NCBI GenBank assembly: GCA_028714855.1
Contig: JAQTLP010000002.1
Span: forward strand, 1 to 64,000
DNA length: 64,000 bases
Reading direction: 5' to 3'
Source of the DNA: Phycisphaerae bacterium
Lineage (GTDB): Bacteria; Planctomycetota; Phycisphaerae; Sedimentisphaerales; Anaerobacaceae
Shown here: positions 33,871 through 43,265 of the stretch, piece by piece
Position numbering within the stretch: position 1 is the stretch's first letter
Layout of the letters: every line of letters starts with the position of its first letter
The notes under the pieces: model-generated
The model's input: the letters and a program-made list of their open reading frames with translations, nothing else
What the model was told of the DNA's origin: nothing
Database searches by the model: none
Position numbers and translations under genes: made by a program

Positions 33871-35187
33871 TTATCCAGAGATAGTTTCAATGGTTTCGGG
33901 GTGTAGTCTTTGCAGGCCGGGCATCTGGTTTCGGCCAAGTCTGACTTCAATCAGAACAGAACCCTCGTTATATTCCTCTTTTAAGACCTGCCCGTATGCC
34001 CGCAGAAAACTCTGGACTTTGCCGTTCGACTGGCTGCAGCAGACCCGCAGCAGAATTTCTCCGCCTCTATATTTCACCGCTACGGCCTCGCTTAATTCTT
34101 CCAGGCCGAAGCCAGTTTTAGCTGATATGCAGACCGCATCAGGAAAAAGCGTCTGGAGCATTTCAACATCGCCGATTTTTCTGACGGCATCGACTTTATT
34201 GAGGGCCTTCAAAATCGGCTTTTCCCCGCAGCCGATTTCCGCCAGAACTTTATCCACAGATTCAATCTGCTTGAGCACCTCGGGACTTGCCGTATCGACG
34301 ACGTGGATAAGCAGGTCGGCGTTGACGGCCTCTTCGAGCGTCGCCTTGAATGATGCGACTAACTGGTGGGGCAGATTTTTCACAAAACCGACCGTGTCGC
34401 TGATAAGAACATCCACGCCTTTGACCGGCGTCCATTTTCTTGTCCGCGTATCGAGTGTCGCAAAGAGCCGGTCCTCGACATGGACGCCCGCATCGGTAAG
34501 GGCGTTGATAAGCGTGCTTTTGCCGGCGTTGGTATATCCGACGATACAGGTTTTGAACATTCCTTTTCGGCCGTCAATCTCACGGACTCTGCGCTCGTCG
34601 ATATTATCAAGCTCGCGCTTGAGGTCTATGATCCGTTTGGAGACAATACGCCTGTCGATTTCCAGCTGCTGCTCGCCCGGCCCTCTTGTCCCTATGGCGC
34701 CGACCGCGCCGGCGGCAGTCGCTCCGCCCACGCCCGCTACGCTGTCTAAGTGCGACCACATACCAGCCAATCTCGGATAGGTATATTCAAGCTGAGCCAG
34801 TTCAACCTGAAGCTGAGCCTGTTTGGTTTGTGCCCTGGTGGCGAAGATGTCCAGAATCAGCTCGCTGCGGTCGAGGACCTTGATATGGATAATCTCCTCA
34901 AGCTCGCGAATCTGGGCAGGCGACAGGTCGTTATCGAATATAATAACATCAGCCTTGAACCGCTTGACCCGCTCGGCAAGCAGGTCGGCTTTGCCTTTAC
35001 CTATGTATGTAGTCGGATTGATTTTCCGGATTTTCTGCTGAAATCTGTCTACGACAACCGCACCGGCACTTTCCGCCAGCGCCGTAAGTTCAACCAAATC
35101 ATCCGAATCGCTGCGATGGTGCAGGACAGCGGCCACTAAAATAGCCCGTTCTTTCCTGACTCTCAGCGTCTCGCGCAATTTTTCCAA
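33871..35187 (-). CDS. hflX: Ribosome-associated GTPase HflX
   Basis: 438 residues. The N-terminal HflX domain (VELTALAESAGAVVVD, INPTTYIGKGKADLLAERV, LSPAQIRELEE) and the glycine-rich linker IGTRGPGEQQLEIDRR lead to the GTPase domain: P-loop GYTNAGKST (about 214), G3 DTVGF (about 265), G4 NKVD (about 330) and a C-terminal domain. It splits stalled 70S ribosomes under stress. The start is a TTG, chosen because GGAGGCG lies just upstream and no ATG is available. Confidence 0.95.
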   Translation of the reverse strand: MEKLRETLRVRKERAILVAAVLHHRSDSDDLVELTALAESAGAVVVDRFQQKIRKINPTTYIGKGKADLLAERVKRFKADVIIFDNDLSPAQIRELEEIIHIKVLDRSELILDIFATRAQTKQAQLQVELAQLEYTYPRLAGMWSHLDSVAGVGGATAAGAVGAIGTRGPGEQQLEIDRRIVSKRIIDLKRELDNIDERRVREIDGRKGMFKTCIVGYTNAGKSTLINALTDAGVHVEDRLFATLDTRTRKWTPVKGVDVLISDTVGFVKNLPHQLVASFKATLEEAVNADLLIHVVDTASPEVLKQIESVDKVLAEIGCGEKPILKALNKVDAVRKIGDVEMLQTLFPDAVCISAKTGFGLEELSEAVAVKYRGGEILLRVCCSQSNGKVQSFLRAYGQVLKEEYNEGSVLIEVRLGRNQMPGLQRLHPETIETISG

Positions 35188-35220
35188 TTAAAAACGCCTC
35201 CAAAACCACTTTTGCACATT

Positions 35221-35249
35221 ATTTTAGCACATTTGCCAATATTGCTCAA
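35221..35249 (-). promoter_or_regulatory. Promoter of hflX
   Basis: TTGAGC and TAAAAT with a 17-bp spacer on the minus strand, ending 33 bp before the TTG start codon. The rest of 35188-35475, between divergent hflX and rpsU, holds no gene. Confidence 0.5.
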
Positions 35250-35475
35250 TAATATCACGGCACCCGGCAGATTTGCACGTTTTTTGAGCGTATAATCGCC
35301 GTTTTTAGCCCAAAAAGGCCGTTTTTGCATAAAAAACCGCTGACAAACATTTTTTGGCTTGAAAAAAACCAAAATCTAAATTACAGTAACAATTCTTATT
35401 AGTTTTGACGAATTAGAAATACGATGTTTTTTTCCCTTTGTTTGGATTTTTAGGGATTGAAAGGGTCCTTTTGAT

Positions 35476-35664
35476 ATGCTCAAAGTAAAATCGCGTACAG
35501 GCGAATCAGTTCAGCAAATGATGAGACGCTTTAAAAAGCTGTGTGAAAAAGAGGGTCTAATCAGAGATATGAAGCGTAATGCTTACTACGAGAAGCCCTC
35601 GGAAAAAAACCGCCGGCGTATGCGAAAGGCCCAGCGAACTGCAAGCTTCAACACTGATTACTAA
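35476..35664 (+). CDS. rpsU: Ribosomal protein bS21
   Basis: A 62-residue basic protein, MLKVKSRTGESVQQMMRRFK then KLCEKEGLI and the YYEKPSEKNRRRMRKAQR tail, the classic bS21 pattern. It binds the 30S platform near the anti-Shine-Dalgarno. AAAGGGTCC precedes the ATG by about ten bases. Single gene, divergent from hflX. Confidence 0.95.
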   Translation: MLKVKSRTGESVQQMMRRFKKLCEKEGLIRDMKRNAYYEKPSEKNRRRMRKAQRTASFNTDY

Positions 35665-35723
35665 CGCAATTCCCTTTCACAAACTCCTACCGCAGTGATA
35701 AACCCAGTCTGCTTGTCTGTATT

Positions 35724-37388
35724 TTATTTTTGCACCGGCCAGAATACAGCATCGCCTTCATCGGCCCATAATTTGACTTTACCTTTTTCATCGCGATACA
35801 CCTGCCCACTGTCATCTTCGAAATTAAAGCCCACACTGTATAACGTGAAAGTGTCCGCAGTCCTTTTGTAAACCAGCGGCTGCTCGGTGAATGGGTCGAT
35901 TGGCATTTCTTTGATATACCCGGACTGCTGAAGCTCAGCTAAATTCTCCGGATATTGTCCTTTGTCGATTTTGAATCGCAGTGCCGCAATAATGACCGGT
36001 GCTGACTGGACGTTGGCCTTGACACGATAACTCGTTTTATACACCGAGCCCAATGCCGGCGCCCAGATATTCAGGAAAAGGTTTCCTTTAATCATAGATT
36101 CAATCTGCTTGTTTAAGTCAATCGATTTAAGTTTCAATTCAGCAGGACTCTTTTTTGATATCTTTTCAAAAAAGTCATAATACTCATCGGCTTTCTGCTT
36201 TGTCTGAGCCTTATTCGGATGGAAAAACAAAACTCTCGTTACTTCCGAAATTTCACTTAAGATATCCTGTGAACTTTCAGAACTATCTTTTCCTCCCGCT
36301 AAAGCTTCCATAACAGGCAGGCGTCGAAGATAGAGGTGCCCACCGCCAAGCCGGTCTTCGGTAAAGCACCGCTGGATTTCGTCATCTACCGCCAATTTCT
36401 CAAATAGCAGCCGTATCCCGAACTCCTGGCCAGCCTGGGCCTCGGCAAAATCCGTTTGTAAAACAGCTAATTCTTCATTGCCGACAGGGTAAAGGCTTAG
36501 TATTTCACGGATGTTATTAGCGGCCTTCGCCTGAATTCCCATACCAACAAGTTGTTCGACAAGAGTCTTTTCTCCCTGACCTGCGAGCCTGCCGAACTTA
36601 TAGCAGATTATCAGGTCGTCAAAGGCCTGTGAATATTCTCCTTTGATGGCTTGAATCTGCGCCCGGAAGCAAAAAGCTGCGGTTAGATGGCGAAACTTTA
36701 TAAGATTAGGGAAGAGAACCTCCACCATTGAGTTGTCGTTGTCCTGGCTGTCACTTGTCTTGTATTGCTGCCAGAAATAAGGCTTTTCAGTGCCTTGAGC
36801 AATGAGATTTAAACTGTCGGAACAAAGCTGTACCCAATCCTTGATTGCTTGACGCTCAGTTTCATTTGCATCAAAGAAACTTTTTTGCCGAAAGCCGCTT
36901 TCATCCTCCGGCATGTTCGGACATGTGGCTGCCGCCTGCTCAAAAAGCGGCGCTGCGTTCAAACTCTCATCGGCAACGGGAGGGGTGAGGCGATTAAACT
37001 CGGCAACGTAATCAACAGTTATCGCCGGTTTGCCGGTAAGGAACCATATAGTATAGACGGCCAAAAACAAAATCAGCACACCTATAGTCTGTAATGTCCT
37101 TGCGACAACCGTTCGCCAGAGAGGCCGGCAGCGTTTTTTGGCCCGGCGGAGTAAAACAGCAAGCAATTTCGCATCGCCGAAATCTTCGATTAGCCGCCGG
37201 GCCTTTTGTTCTTTTTCCTCATCTGTTTTGCAGTCTCGCAATTCATCCTCAAAATGCGCCGCCAGCTCCGCCTGAACATCCAGCCGGACTTTTTTGCGAT
37301 ACCGCATCTTTTTTATTACGAGCTTTATATACTCCGCAGCACAGGCAGGAAGATTTTGCAATTCGCTGTCTTTAAATTTATTTGCCAT
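35724..37388 (-). CDS. HAAS-like membrane protein with pseudopilin-like C-terminus
   Basis: ATG 37388 is preferred (GGAGAGG upstream); ATG 37403 is also in frame. About 554 residues. The N-terminal helical region (about 10-85; IKKMRYRKKVRLDVQAELAA, LIEDFGDAKLLAVLL) resembles the HAAS domain found in partners of PadR regulators. One membrane helix follows (TIGVLILFLAVYTIWFL), then a large extracytoplasmic alpha-helical domain. The C-terminus (GQYPENLAELQQSGYIKEMP, IDPFTEQPLVYKR, FTLYSVGFNFEDDSG) is the layout of GspG-type globular tails. Common in Planctomycetota, function unknown. Same operon as the PadR gene 75 bp upstream. Confidence 0.75.
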   Translation of the reverse strand: MANKFKDSELQNLPACAAEYIKLVIKKMRYRKKVRLDVQAELAAHFEDELRDCKTDEEKEQKARRLIEDFGDAKLLAVLLRRAKKRCRPLWRTVVARTLQTIGVLILFLAVYTIWFLTGKPAITVDYVAEFNRLTPPVADESLNAAPLFEQAAATCPNMPEDESGFRQKSFFDANETERQAIKDWVQLCSDSLNLIAQGTEKPYFWQQYKTSDSQDNDNSMVEVLFPNLIKFRHLTAAFCFRAQIQAIKGEYSQAFDDLIICYKFGRLAGQGEKTLVEQLVGMGIQAKAANNIREILSLYPVGNEELAVLQTDFAEAQAGQEFGIRLLFEKLAVDDEIQRCFTEDRLGGGHLYLRRLPVMEALAGGKDSSESSQDILSEISEVTRVLFFHPNKAQTKQKADEYYDFFEKISKKSPAELKLKSIDLNKQIESMIKGNLFLNIWAPALGSVYKTSYRVKANVQSAPVIIAALRFKIDKGQYPENLAELQQSGYIKEMPIDPFTEQPLVYKRTADTFTLYSVGFNFEDDSGQVYRDEKGKVKLWADEGDAVFWPVQK

Positions 37389-37463
37389 CGTGAACCTCTC
37401 CATAGAAAAATTAAATCCGCCTTTAGCAAGACCTCACCAAGGGTGGGACGGCAATCCGCAATT

Positions 37464-37805
37464 TCAGGCAGGGGAAAGCACCCGGCCGAAGACAAGCTTC
37501 AGGCCAGCGTTCAGCTCCTTTAATTGCCCTCTTTGCTCCGCAAGCTGGGCTTTGCCCTTGCTGGTGATGGAGTAATACCGCCTCTTCCGGTCGGAGCTGG
37601 TTTTCTCCCACCTGCCCCTGATAAGTTTTTTTGCTTCGAGATTGTAAAGCAGCGGATACAGCGTCCCTTTACCAAGAGACAATATTTCGCCGCTTCGCTG
37701 CTCGATGGCCTTACCCAGCTCGTAGCCATACATTGGACCGCGGGAGAGAATCTGCAGGACGACCACCGGGGCGATACCTTTTAACAACTGAGCTTCAAAT
37801 TTCAT
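37464..37805 (-). CDS. PadR-family transcriptional regulator
   Basis: ATG 37805 with AAGGAG eight bases upstream is favoured over ATG 37829. About 113 residues. The winged-helix PadR signature is complete: LQILSRGPMYGYELGKAIEQ, LGKGTLYPLLYNLEAKKLI, and WEKTSSDRKRRYYSITSKGK. It binds DNA as a dimer and usually represses its own operon. It is co-transcribed with the membrane protein downstream; PadR-HAAS pairs are common. A candidate operator overlaps its promoter. Confidence 0.92.
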   Translation of the reverse strand: MKFEAQLLKGIAPVVVLQILSRGPMYGYELGKAIEQRSGEILSLGKGTLYPLLYNLEAKKLIRGRWEKTSSDRKRRYYSITSKGKAQLAEQRGQLKELNAGLKLVFGRVLSPA

Positions 37806-37865
37806 TCCCGGACTCCTTTCTTCAGCCATGTCTTTTACGGTTTTACACTTAGCTTTGTTTCGATT

Positions 37866-37894
37866 AGTATGTTATACAAACTATGTAATGTCAA
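37866..37894 (-). promoter_or_regulatory. Promoter and candidate operator of the PadR operon
   Basis: A consensus TTGACA and CATACT 17 bp apart on the minus strand. The spacer TTACATAGTTTGTATAA is an imperfect palindrome, placed where a PadR dimer would block RNA polymerase. The operator role is inferred. Confidence 0.5.
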
Positions 37895-37960
37895 CTAAAA
37901 AATAGGAAAATATTTATAATTCTTCAAAAATTGGCTTTGGGCGGGTTAGGCTTAATTTGC

Positions 37961-37988
37961 TTGCAAAACAGCTGTTTTTTCATAGAAT
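37961..37988 (+). promoter_or_regulatory. Promoter for tRNA-Ser
   Basis: TTGCAA, 16 bp, TAGAAT. It lies 73 bp upstream of the mature tRNA start. Confidence 0.45.
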
Positions 37989-38061
37989 AATCGAAAATCT
38001 GCCGATTAGTTAAGTAGAATCACACCAAATGAGATGCAGGGCACAGGCGGCAGGTTATTGT

Positions 38062-38147
38062 GGAGCAGTGGCTGAGCGGCTGAAAGCGACGGTCTTGAAA
38101 ACCGTTTTACCCTTAGGGTAACGGGGGTTCGAATCCCTCCTGCTCCG
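38062..38147 (+). tRNA. tRNA-Ser (anticodon TGA)
   Basis: An 86-nt class II tRNA: acceptor GGAGCAG/CTGCTCC, anticodon arm CGGTC TTGAAAA CCG, long variable arm around TTTTACCCTTAGGGTAAC, T arm GGGGGTTCGAATCCCTC, discriminator G, no encoded CCA. Confidence 0.96.
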
Positions 38148-38173
38148 TTCTTCACTGCTGTTTTGCCTTGTTG

Positions 38174-38860
38174 CTACTCGTACATATCCGGCACAGTTTC
38201 CGGATATAGCTGCCCGCTCGGACTTATCTTAAAAACATAAATAAGTCCTTTTCTAAGCTTGGAGTACACAACGTTACCGTAAACTGCTTTGATATCGTAT
38301 TCCCTCAGCCTGTCTGAGTTGTTCGCCAGCTCCCACACATTAGTCCAGAACAGGCTTTTTTCTTTTTCCGGCAGCAAATTCAGCAAGTCTTTGTATCTTT
38401 GAGGTTCTTCGCCCGGCTCTTCTATCATCAGGCCGTTCTCCGGAGCGGTATTTTCACCATATACCCTCCGCCACAGGTACAGCGCCTTTTCCTCCCCGTC
38501 CATTACCATCTTGTCGCCGAATTTAACAACCAGTGCATCGAAATGCACTATGTCGCCTTCGATTGCGTAAGTTTTTTCGAGCACCTTCTTTAGCTTGTCT
38601 TCTCTGGCGGTTTCAACGAACTTTATATTTGTGAACAATTTGCCGTCGCGGTTTTCCTGGGAAATTACTTTTGCATAACCGATTTGGTCTTCGAATGTCA
38701 GGTTGGTTATCGCTGTTTTGAGCTGTTTATTCTCAGTTAAAAGCTCGCGTATAGTAGCGGCCCCGTAGAACCAGCCGCGTCCCACATACACTATTGCAGC
38801 AAGGCACGCCAAAGCCGCTATATAGAAAGTAACTTTCCTTATGAGCTTAATAACAGCCAT
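38174..38860 (-). CDS. Hypothetical single-pass membrane protein
   Basis: 228 residues. Residues 10-30 (TFYIAALACLAAIVYVGRGW) form a signal-anchor helix, followed by a short coiled coil (IRELLTENKQLKTAITNL) and a soluble alpha/beta domain with no motif recognised. AAAAGGGG precedes the ATG. It lies 37 bp downstream of mltA and is probably co-transcribed, which suggests a cell-envelope role; nothing more can be said. Confidence 0.75.
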   Translation of the reverse strand: MAVIKLIRKVTFYIAALACLAAIVYVGRGWFYGAATIRELLTENKQLKTAITNLTFEDQIGYAKVISQENRDGKLFTNIKFVETAREDKLKKVLEKTYAIEGDIVHFDALVVKFGDKMVMDGEEKALYLWRRVYGENTAPENGLMIEEPGEEPQRYKDLLNLLPEKEKSLFWTNVWELANNSDRLREYDIKAVYGNVVYSKLRKGLIYVFKISPSGQLYPETVPDMYE

Positions 38861-38897
38861 TGATAATGCCCCTTTTCAGCCTGGCTTTGACGCTTTA

Positions 38898-40097
38898 TTA
38901 TTTGGATGCCTGCTTCAAAAACAGGTAATACAGCTTTCCTTCCTGGTACGTCTGCCCCGCAAGCTTGCCTGCCGTATCTCCAATGCCCATATAAACATCA
39001 CATCGCCCGGGCGCGCGGATTGCGCCGCCCGTATCCTGGTCAAGCATAAACCCGGTGAAAGGCCGCATAACAACACTGCCTCCCTCCTCTCTCGGCAGCG
39101 TAGTAGATATAAAGGTCAGGCTGCCGCGAGGAAAGATTGATTTGTCCGTAGCAATTGTTCTCATCGGTGTTACAGGCTCGTTCAAACTGCCGCGGGGGTC
39201 TCCCTCCTGCTTACTGAAAAAGACGAATCTCGGATTCAGGCGGGTATAATACGAGACCTCGTCGGGATGCTCCTTGAAGTACTTTATAATTGCGGCCAGG
39301 CTCAATTGCGAGCTGGATATCTTGCCGTCTCTGACCATAGCTTGCGACATACTTTTATATTCGTGGCCGTTATGTGCAACATAGCCTACCGTCACCAAAT
39401 TACCATCCGGCAGTCTTATTTTGGCTGAGCCCTGTATGTGCGCTATGTACGCTTCGAACGGGTCGGTCAGCCATATTAACTCCCGCCCCCTGAGCAGCAT
39501 CGCATCTTCAATAACGGCCCGCGGCGGGTACGGCGTAATACTGCCGTCAGCCTCGCGCCGCCCGAGCACTGTGCCGTTAGCATCTTTGACCAGATTCTCC
39601 GGCTGTTTATACAGAGGATACTTGAAACGGTCGCCGGGTGTGAACGACCCTTCAAAAATCGGCGTATAATAACCGGTGAATAGCACTGTGCCGTTGTCGT
39701 CGCAACCTACCGACATATAAACATCAAACTTGTCCCTGATGGCTGCGTTCAAATCCGAACCTTTCACACCCGAACCCAGCAACGCCGAGAATTCTTTCAA
39801 GCTGTCCACTGCTATTTGATGGCTTATATCGCCGACAGGGAAGAACCCCTGACTCGACGGCTTGCCGAGGTAATTAAGACTCCTTTCTGCTGCCGGCTTT
39901 AAACCCTCAACATTAAAACAGGCTAAAGTAAAATCGGGTATCTCCGACGGATTTGTTATCTTGCGCAGCGCCGGCTGACCCGGCAGCAGGGGTTTATTGT
40001 ATGGCGGCTTAACTGCCTCTTTCTTCATGGGGGCTTTGCACCCGGTTATGACTATTGCCGCTGACAGCAGTAAATAAAGCAAAACTTTGGTTTTCAT
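38898..40097 (-). CDS. mltA: Membrane-bound lytic murein transglycosylase A
   Basis: The start at ATG 40097 gives a lipoprotein signal (MKTKVLLYLLLSAAIVITGC). About 399 residues. The MltA domain includes FTGYYTPIFEGSFTPGDRFK, AYIAHIQGSAKIRLPDG and YVAHNGHEYKSM. The C-terminal 3D domain has LDQDTGGAIRAPGRCDVYMG with the three aspartates. It cleaves peptidoglycan with formation of 1,6-anhydromuramyl ends at the outer membrane. Its presence fits a planctomycete lineage that keeps peptidoglycan. Confidence 0.93.
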   Translation of the reverse strand: MKTKVLLYLLLSAAIVITGCKAPMKKEAVKPPYNKPLLPGQPALRKITNPSEIPDFTLACFNVEGLKPAAERSLNYLGKPSSQGFFPVGDISHQIAVDSLKEFSALLGSGVKGSDLNAAIRDKFDVYMSVGCDDNGTVLFTGYYTPIFEGSFTPGDRFKYPLYKQPENLVKDANGTVLGRREADGSITPYPPRAVIEDAMLLRGRELIWLTDPFEAYIAHIQGSAKIRLPDGNLVTVGYVAHNGHEYKSMSQAMVRDGKISSSQLSLAAIIKYFKEHPDEVSYYTRLNPRFVFFSKQEGDPRGSLNEPVTPMRTIATDKSIFPRGSLTFISTTLPREEGGSVVMRPFTGFMLDQDTGGAIRAPGRCDVYMGIGDTAGKLAGQTYQEGKLYYLFLKQASK

Positions 40098-40282
40098 AGT
40101 CTTCTGACTCCAACTACCGTATGTAATGTAACAGTTTACTCCAGAACCATAATATTCGACCATATTGACCGAATTTGAGCAAGTTTTTCTTGGATTTCTT
40201 ACAGCTTCCTGAATATTGCTTTTTTAAGACCGATTGCTAAAATCCTGCTCTTTTATCTTTATCTTTTAAGAAATGGTAACAA

Positions 40283-42115
40283 TCAAAATTCGTAATCTTT
40301 TTGGCCGGATTCGCAGCGCCTTCTATGTTTTTGCAGAGAATCAATTTTGCTGATTAACTCGGCCCGGCCCTGATTCCGAAGAAAACCGGCTACCCTCTTT
40401 TCGTTTTTCTCTTCACAGTATTGCAGCAACGCCGCCTGAAGTGTCTTTTCCCTGTGCCCCTTCGGGATAAAGATTTTTTTGCCTTTTGTGTCGAGCCCTG
40501 ATACATACATCGCTGTCGAGGTAGTCAGCGGTATGGGGCTGAAGTCCTGAACCTGGCGGGGACACCACCCTCGCGAGACTAAATATTCCGTAAGTTTAAT
40601 CGCGTCATCGGCCGTGCATCCCGGATGCGCGCTTATAAAATACGGCACAAGGTATTGCTCTTTGCCCGCCTGGCGTGACACCTCCTGAAAATATACCTCG
40701 AACTCTTCTAAAAGCTCGAACGAGGGTTTACCCATCAGCTCAAGCACCCTCGGACAATAATGTTCCGGAGCGACCTTAAGATGGCCGCCCACAAAATGCC
40801 GGGCCAGCAGCTTGATATATTCCTTGTTCTGAAGCGCCAAATCGTGACGGATACCTGAAGCAACATATATATTCGTTCGAGCAGACTGACTGGCCTGCCA
40901 TTTCAGAAAAGATTCCATCATTTTTATTAGTTGCCCGGCGTCGGCTTTAAGATGTTTGCATACAGAGGGAACAAGGCAGCTCGTCCTTCGGCAGTCACTA
41001 CCCTGTTCGCATTTCATTCCATACATATTGGCCGTCGGACCGCCTATATCGCTGATGGTGCCGCGAAATTGTTTGTGCTTTTTCAGGCAGTCCGCCTCTG
41101 CCAATAAACTGCCGATTGAACGGCTGCTGATATATCTGCCCTGGTGGAAATAAAGGGCGCAAAACGAGCAGCCGCCGAAACATCCTCGATGGGCCGTTAT
41201 CGAAAAACGTATCGGCTCAAGGGCGGGTACGCCCCCCGCTTTGTCGTAACTCGGATGCCAGTTCCTCGCAAAAGGCGCATCATACAGCTCGTCCATTTCG
41301 AACTCGCTCAAAGGTTCGGCCGGCGGCATCACGACAATCTCACCGGGTTCCTGGTCTTGTATTACGGGAAGTCCTTTCGGATGCGCCTGCGACTGGTATG
41401 ACTTTTGGCACGACATTACCAAACTATGGTCGGACTCCTGCTGCGACAACGAGGGCAGACGAACGGCGTTCTCCGGCATTGTCGTGTCACGCCTGACCGG
41501 ATATGCCGTCCCCGCAATTCCTGCTAAATCATTAATCGACCCGCCGCTGCTCAGCCGTTCCGCAATTTCTTTAATTGCTCTTTCCGCCATGCCGTGAACT
41601 AACAAATCAGCTTTGGCATCGATTAAGACGGACCTCTTGAGTTTGTCTTCAATAAAGTCGTAATGGGTAAGTCTGCGAAGACTGGCTTCGAGACCTCCTA
41701 AAATCAAAGGAATCCCCTTAAACGCCTCGCGCACCCGCGCCGAATAAACAAACAGCGGCCGTCTCGGACGTAACCCCAAGACCCCGCCCGGACTATACAC
41801 ATCCCTTTTTCGCCGATGCCCCATCGAAGCATAGTCATTGAACTGCGAATCTATCGTCCCGGACGTAATTCCCCAAAACAATCTCGGCGGCCCCAGGCTC
41901 CGAAACGCATCCGCGCTCCGCCAGTCGGGCTGTGCGAGTATCGCTACTTTGTAACCCAGCTTCTCCAGCCATCTGCCTATCAGCGTAACCCCGAAAGAGG
42001 GATGGTCAACATAAGCATCGCCGGTAACAAGAATAATGTCCGCCTGTTTCCACCCGCGCTGACGCATCTCTTCAGGAGTAGTTGGAAGAAAAAGATTTGA
42101 ATTATTAATGCCCAT
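40283..42115 (-). CDS. ygiQ: YgiQ family radical SAM protein
   Basis: 610 residues, full length for the family. The N-terminal YgiQ domain ([25 protein letters not shown]) is followed by the radical SAM domain with CFGGCSFC (about 308), a second cysteine set [30 protein letters not shown], and the C-terminal [17 protein letters not shown]. The function is unknown, but it is widely conserved. A promoter lies just upstream with almost no leader. Confidence 0.93.
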   Translation of the reverse strand: MGINNSNLFLPTTPEEMRQRGWKQADIILVTGDAYVDHPSFGVTLIGRWLEKLGYKVAILAQPDWRSADAFRSLGPPRLFWGITSGTIDSQFNDYASMGHRRKRDVYSPGGVLGLRPRRPLFVYSARVREAFKGIPLILGGLEASLRRLTHYDFIEDKLKRSVLIDAKADLLVHGMAERAIKEIAERLSSGGSINDLAGIAGTAYPVRRDTTMPENAVRLPSLSQQESDHSLVMSCQKSYQSQAHPKGLPVIQDQEPGEIVVMPPAEPLSEFEMDELYDAPFARNWHPSYDKAGGVPALEPIRFSITAHRGCFGGCSFCALYFHQGRYISSRSIGSLLAEADCLKKHKQFRGTISDIGGPTANMYGMKCEQGSDCRRTSCLVPSVCKHLKADAGQLIKMMESFLKWQASQSARTNIYVASGIRHDLALQNKEYIKLLARHFVGGHLKVAPEHYCPRVLELMGKPSFELLEEFEVYFQEVSRQAGKEQYLVPYFISAHPGCTADDAIKLTEYLVSRGWCPRQVQDFSPIPLTTSTAMYVSGLDTKGKKIFIPKGHREKTLQAALLQYCEEKNEKRVAGFLRNQGRAELISKIDSLQKHRRRCESGQKDYEF

Positions 42116-42124
42116 TTCAAATAT

Positions 42125-42152
42125 ATAATAGCATTTTCGGCTGTTTGTTCAA
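42125..42152 (-). promoter_or_regulatory. Promoter of ygiQ, nearly leaderless
   Basis: TTGAAC, 16 bp, TATTAT on the minus strand. Nine bases separate the -10 box from the ATG and there is no Shine-Dalgarno sequence, so the transcript would have a leader of about 0-3 nt. Confidence 0.5.
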
Positions 42153-42260
42153 GATTTGCAAGTTTGACGTGCGGCTTCGACCAGGCCGGGCCGAAGCCCG
42201 CGGCTAAGGAATCACAGCGATTGTTTTATTGCTGATGAGGGATACATAAAATAAGTGGTT

Positions 42261-42410
42261 TTACATATTCCTGAAAAGAGTTCTGACGTTGGTCCGACGT
42301 CCTGCCCGGCGTTTATTGCCGATTGTCCTGCGGCCCTTACTGGTCCGCATCCGGGCCCTAAAGCCGCTCTTCCGTAATTTCTTGATTTTGCTCTTGCGAT
42401 GGTTTTGCAT
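42261..42410 (-). CDS. rpmH: Ribosomal protein bL34
   Basis: The minus strand encodes 49 residues: MQNHRKSKIKKLRKSGFRAR, then MRTSKGRRTIGNKRRAGRR and TNVRTLFRNM. The GFRARM-T-GR---RRR-GR core is diagnostic for bL34. The C-terminus extends about nine residues beyond the usual end. AGGAA precedes the ATG. It is not followed by rnpA, its usual neighbour, which is downstream in most bacteria. Confidence 0.93.
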   Translation of the reverse strand: MQNHRKSKIKKLRKSGFRARMRTSKGRRTIGNKRRAGRRTNVRTLFRNM

Positions 42411-42464
42411 AAGTATTTCCTATATGAACGACGATTTATTTTATCTTATTTTTACAGGTGCGAC

Positions 42465-42492
42465 ATTATAACGTTATTTAATTTTGTTTCAA
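42465..42492 (-). promoter_or_regulatory. Promoter of rpmH
   Basis: TTGAAA, 16 bp, TATAAT on the minus strand. The -35 box overlaps the last codons of the M90 peptidase gene. The predicted leader is about 47 nt. Confidence 0.7.
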
Positions 42493-43256
42493 GTTAAATA
42501 GCTGACAGGGTCCTGATGGTAAAACTGCTTTAACTCGTTATAAAGCTGCGGATGAATCTCTTTCAGCTCTCCGGGTTTTTCAAAAAAGAACTCCGTTACG
42601 ACTGCGAAAAACTCCGCCGGGTTAGTTGCGCCGTATTTATTTAAAAAAGTCGGCTGGCGCTGAGCAGCCGCGCGCCTGAGCTTTTCGTAATCTTTTTGCA
42701 GCACGCGCGCCCACGCAATATAGCTCGATCTGTTTTTAAGAACGGCCGTGCCGTCTCTTTTGCCGCCGCAGCTTTCGATTTGATGCGCGAACTCGTGAAA
42801 CACGACATTGTGACCATCGTTGACATCGGCAGTATCGTGCTTTATGTCATCCCACGACAGGACCACCGGCCCCCGGTGCCACGATTCCCCTCTAAGCGCC
42901 TGCGGCTCCTCAGATACTACCCCGCCCGGTAAATGTTCGACCCGCCGTGCTACAAAAGCCCGCGGATATACCAGTATCGTGGAAAGCCCCGGATAATAAT
43001 CGGTTTCCCGATGCAGAAGCAGTATGCACGCCTGCGCAGCTATAGTAACTTTTACCTCATCGGTTATTTTGAGTCCCCGGCAGCCCTCGAACCGCTTCTC
43101 GCCCATAAATACAAGTATATGCCGCCGCAGCTCAGCTTTATCTTCGGACGGCAGCCTGCCATATAGCGGCACGTTCTTTTCAATAATCCGCAGCCACCCC
43201 TCAGGAAATTCCCGATTGCCGAGCCGCTTTCGTCGCCATCTCTTAAACAAGAACAT
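42489..43256 (-). CDS. M90 family zinc peptidase (MtfA-like)
   Basis: 255 residues. The zinc motif HEFAHQIE (about 151) and a downstream glutamate in TNPAEFFAVVTEFFFE match the M90/MtfA family, as do YPGLSTILVYPRAFVARR and GPVVLSWDDIKHDT. In E. coli MtfA inactivates the repressor Mlc and links to sugar uptake; here that partner is unknown. It lies 9 bp after pcm, so probably the same operon. Confidence 0.92.
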   Translation of the reverse strand: MFLFKRWRRKRLGNREFPEGWLRIIEKNVPLYGRLPSEDKAELRRHILVFMGEKRFEGCRGLKITDEVKVTIAAQACILLLHRETDYYPGLSTILVYPRAFVARRVEHLPGGVVSEEPQALRGESWHRGPVVLSWDDIKHDTADVNDGHNVVFHEFAHQIESCGGKRDGTAVLKNRSSYIAWARVLQKDYEKLRRAAAQRQPTFLNKYGATNPAEFFAVVTEFFFEKPGELKEIHPQLYNELKQFYHQDPVSYLT

Positions 43257-43265
43257 ACGATGTGA

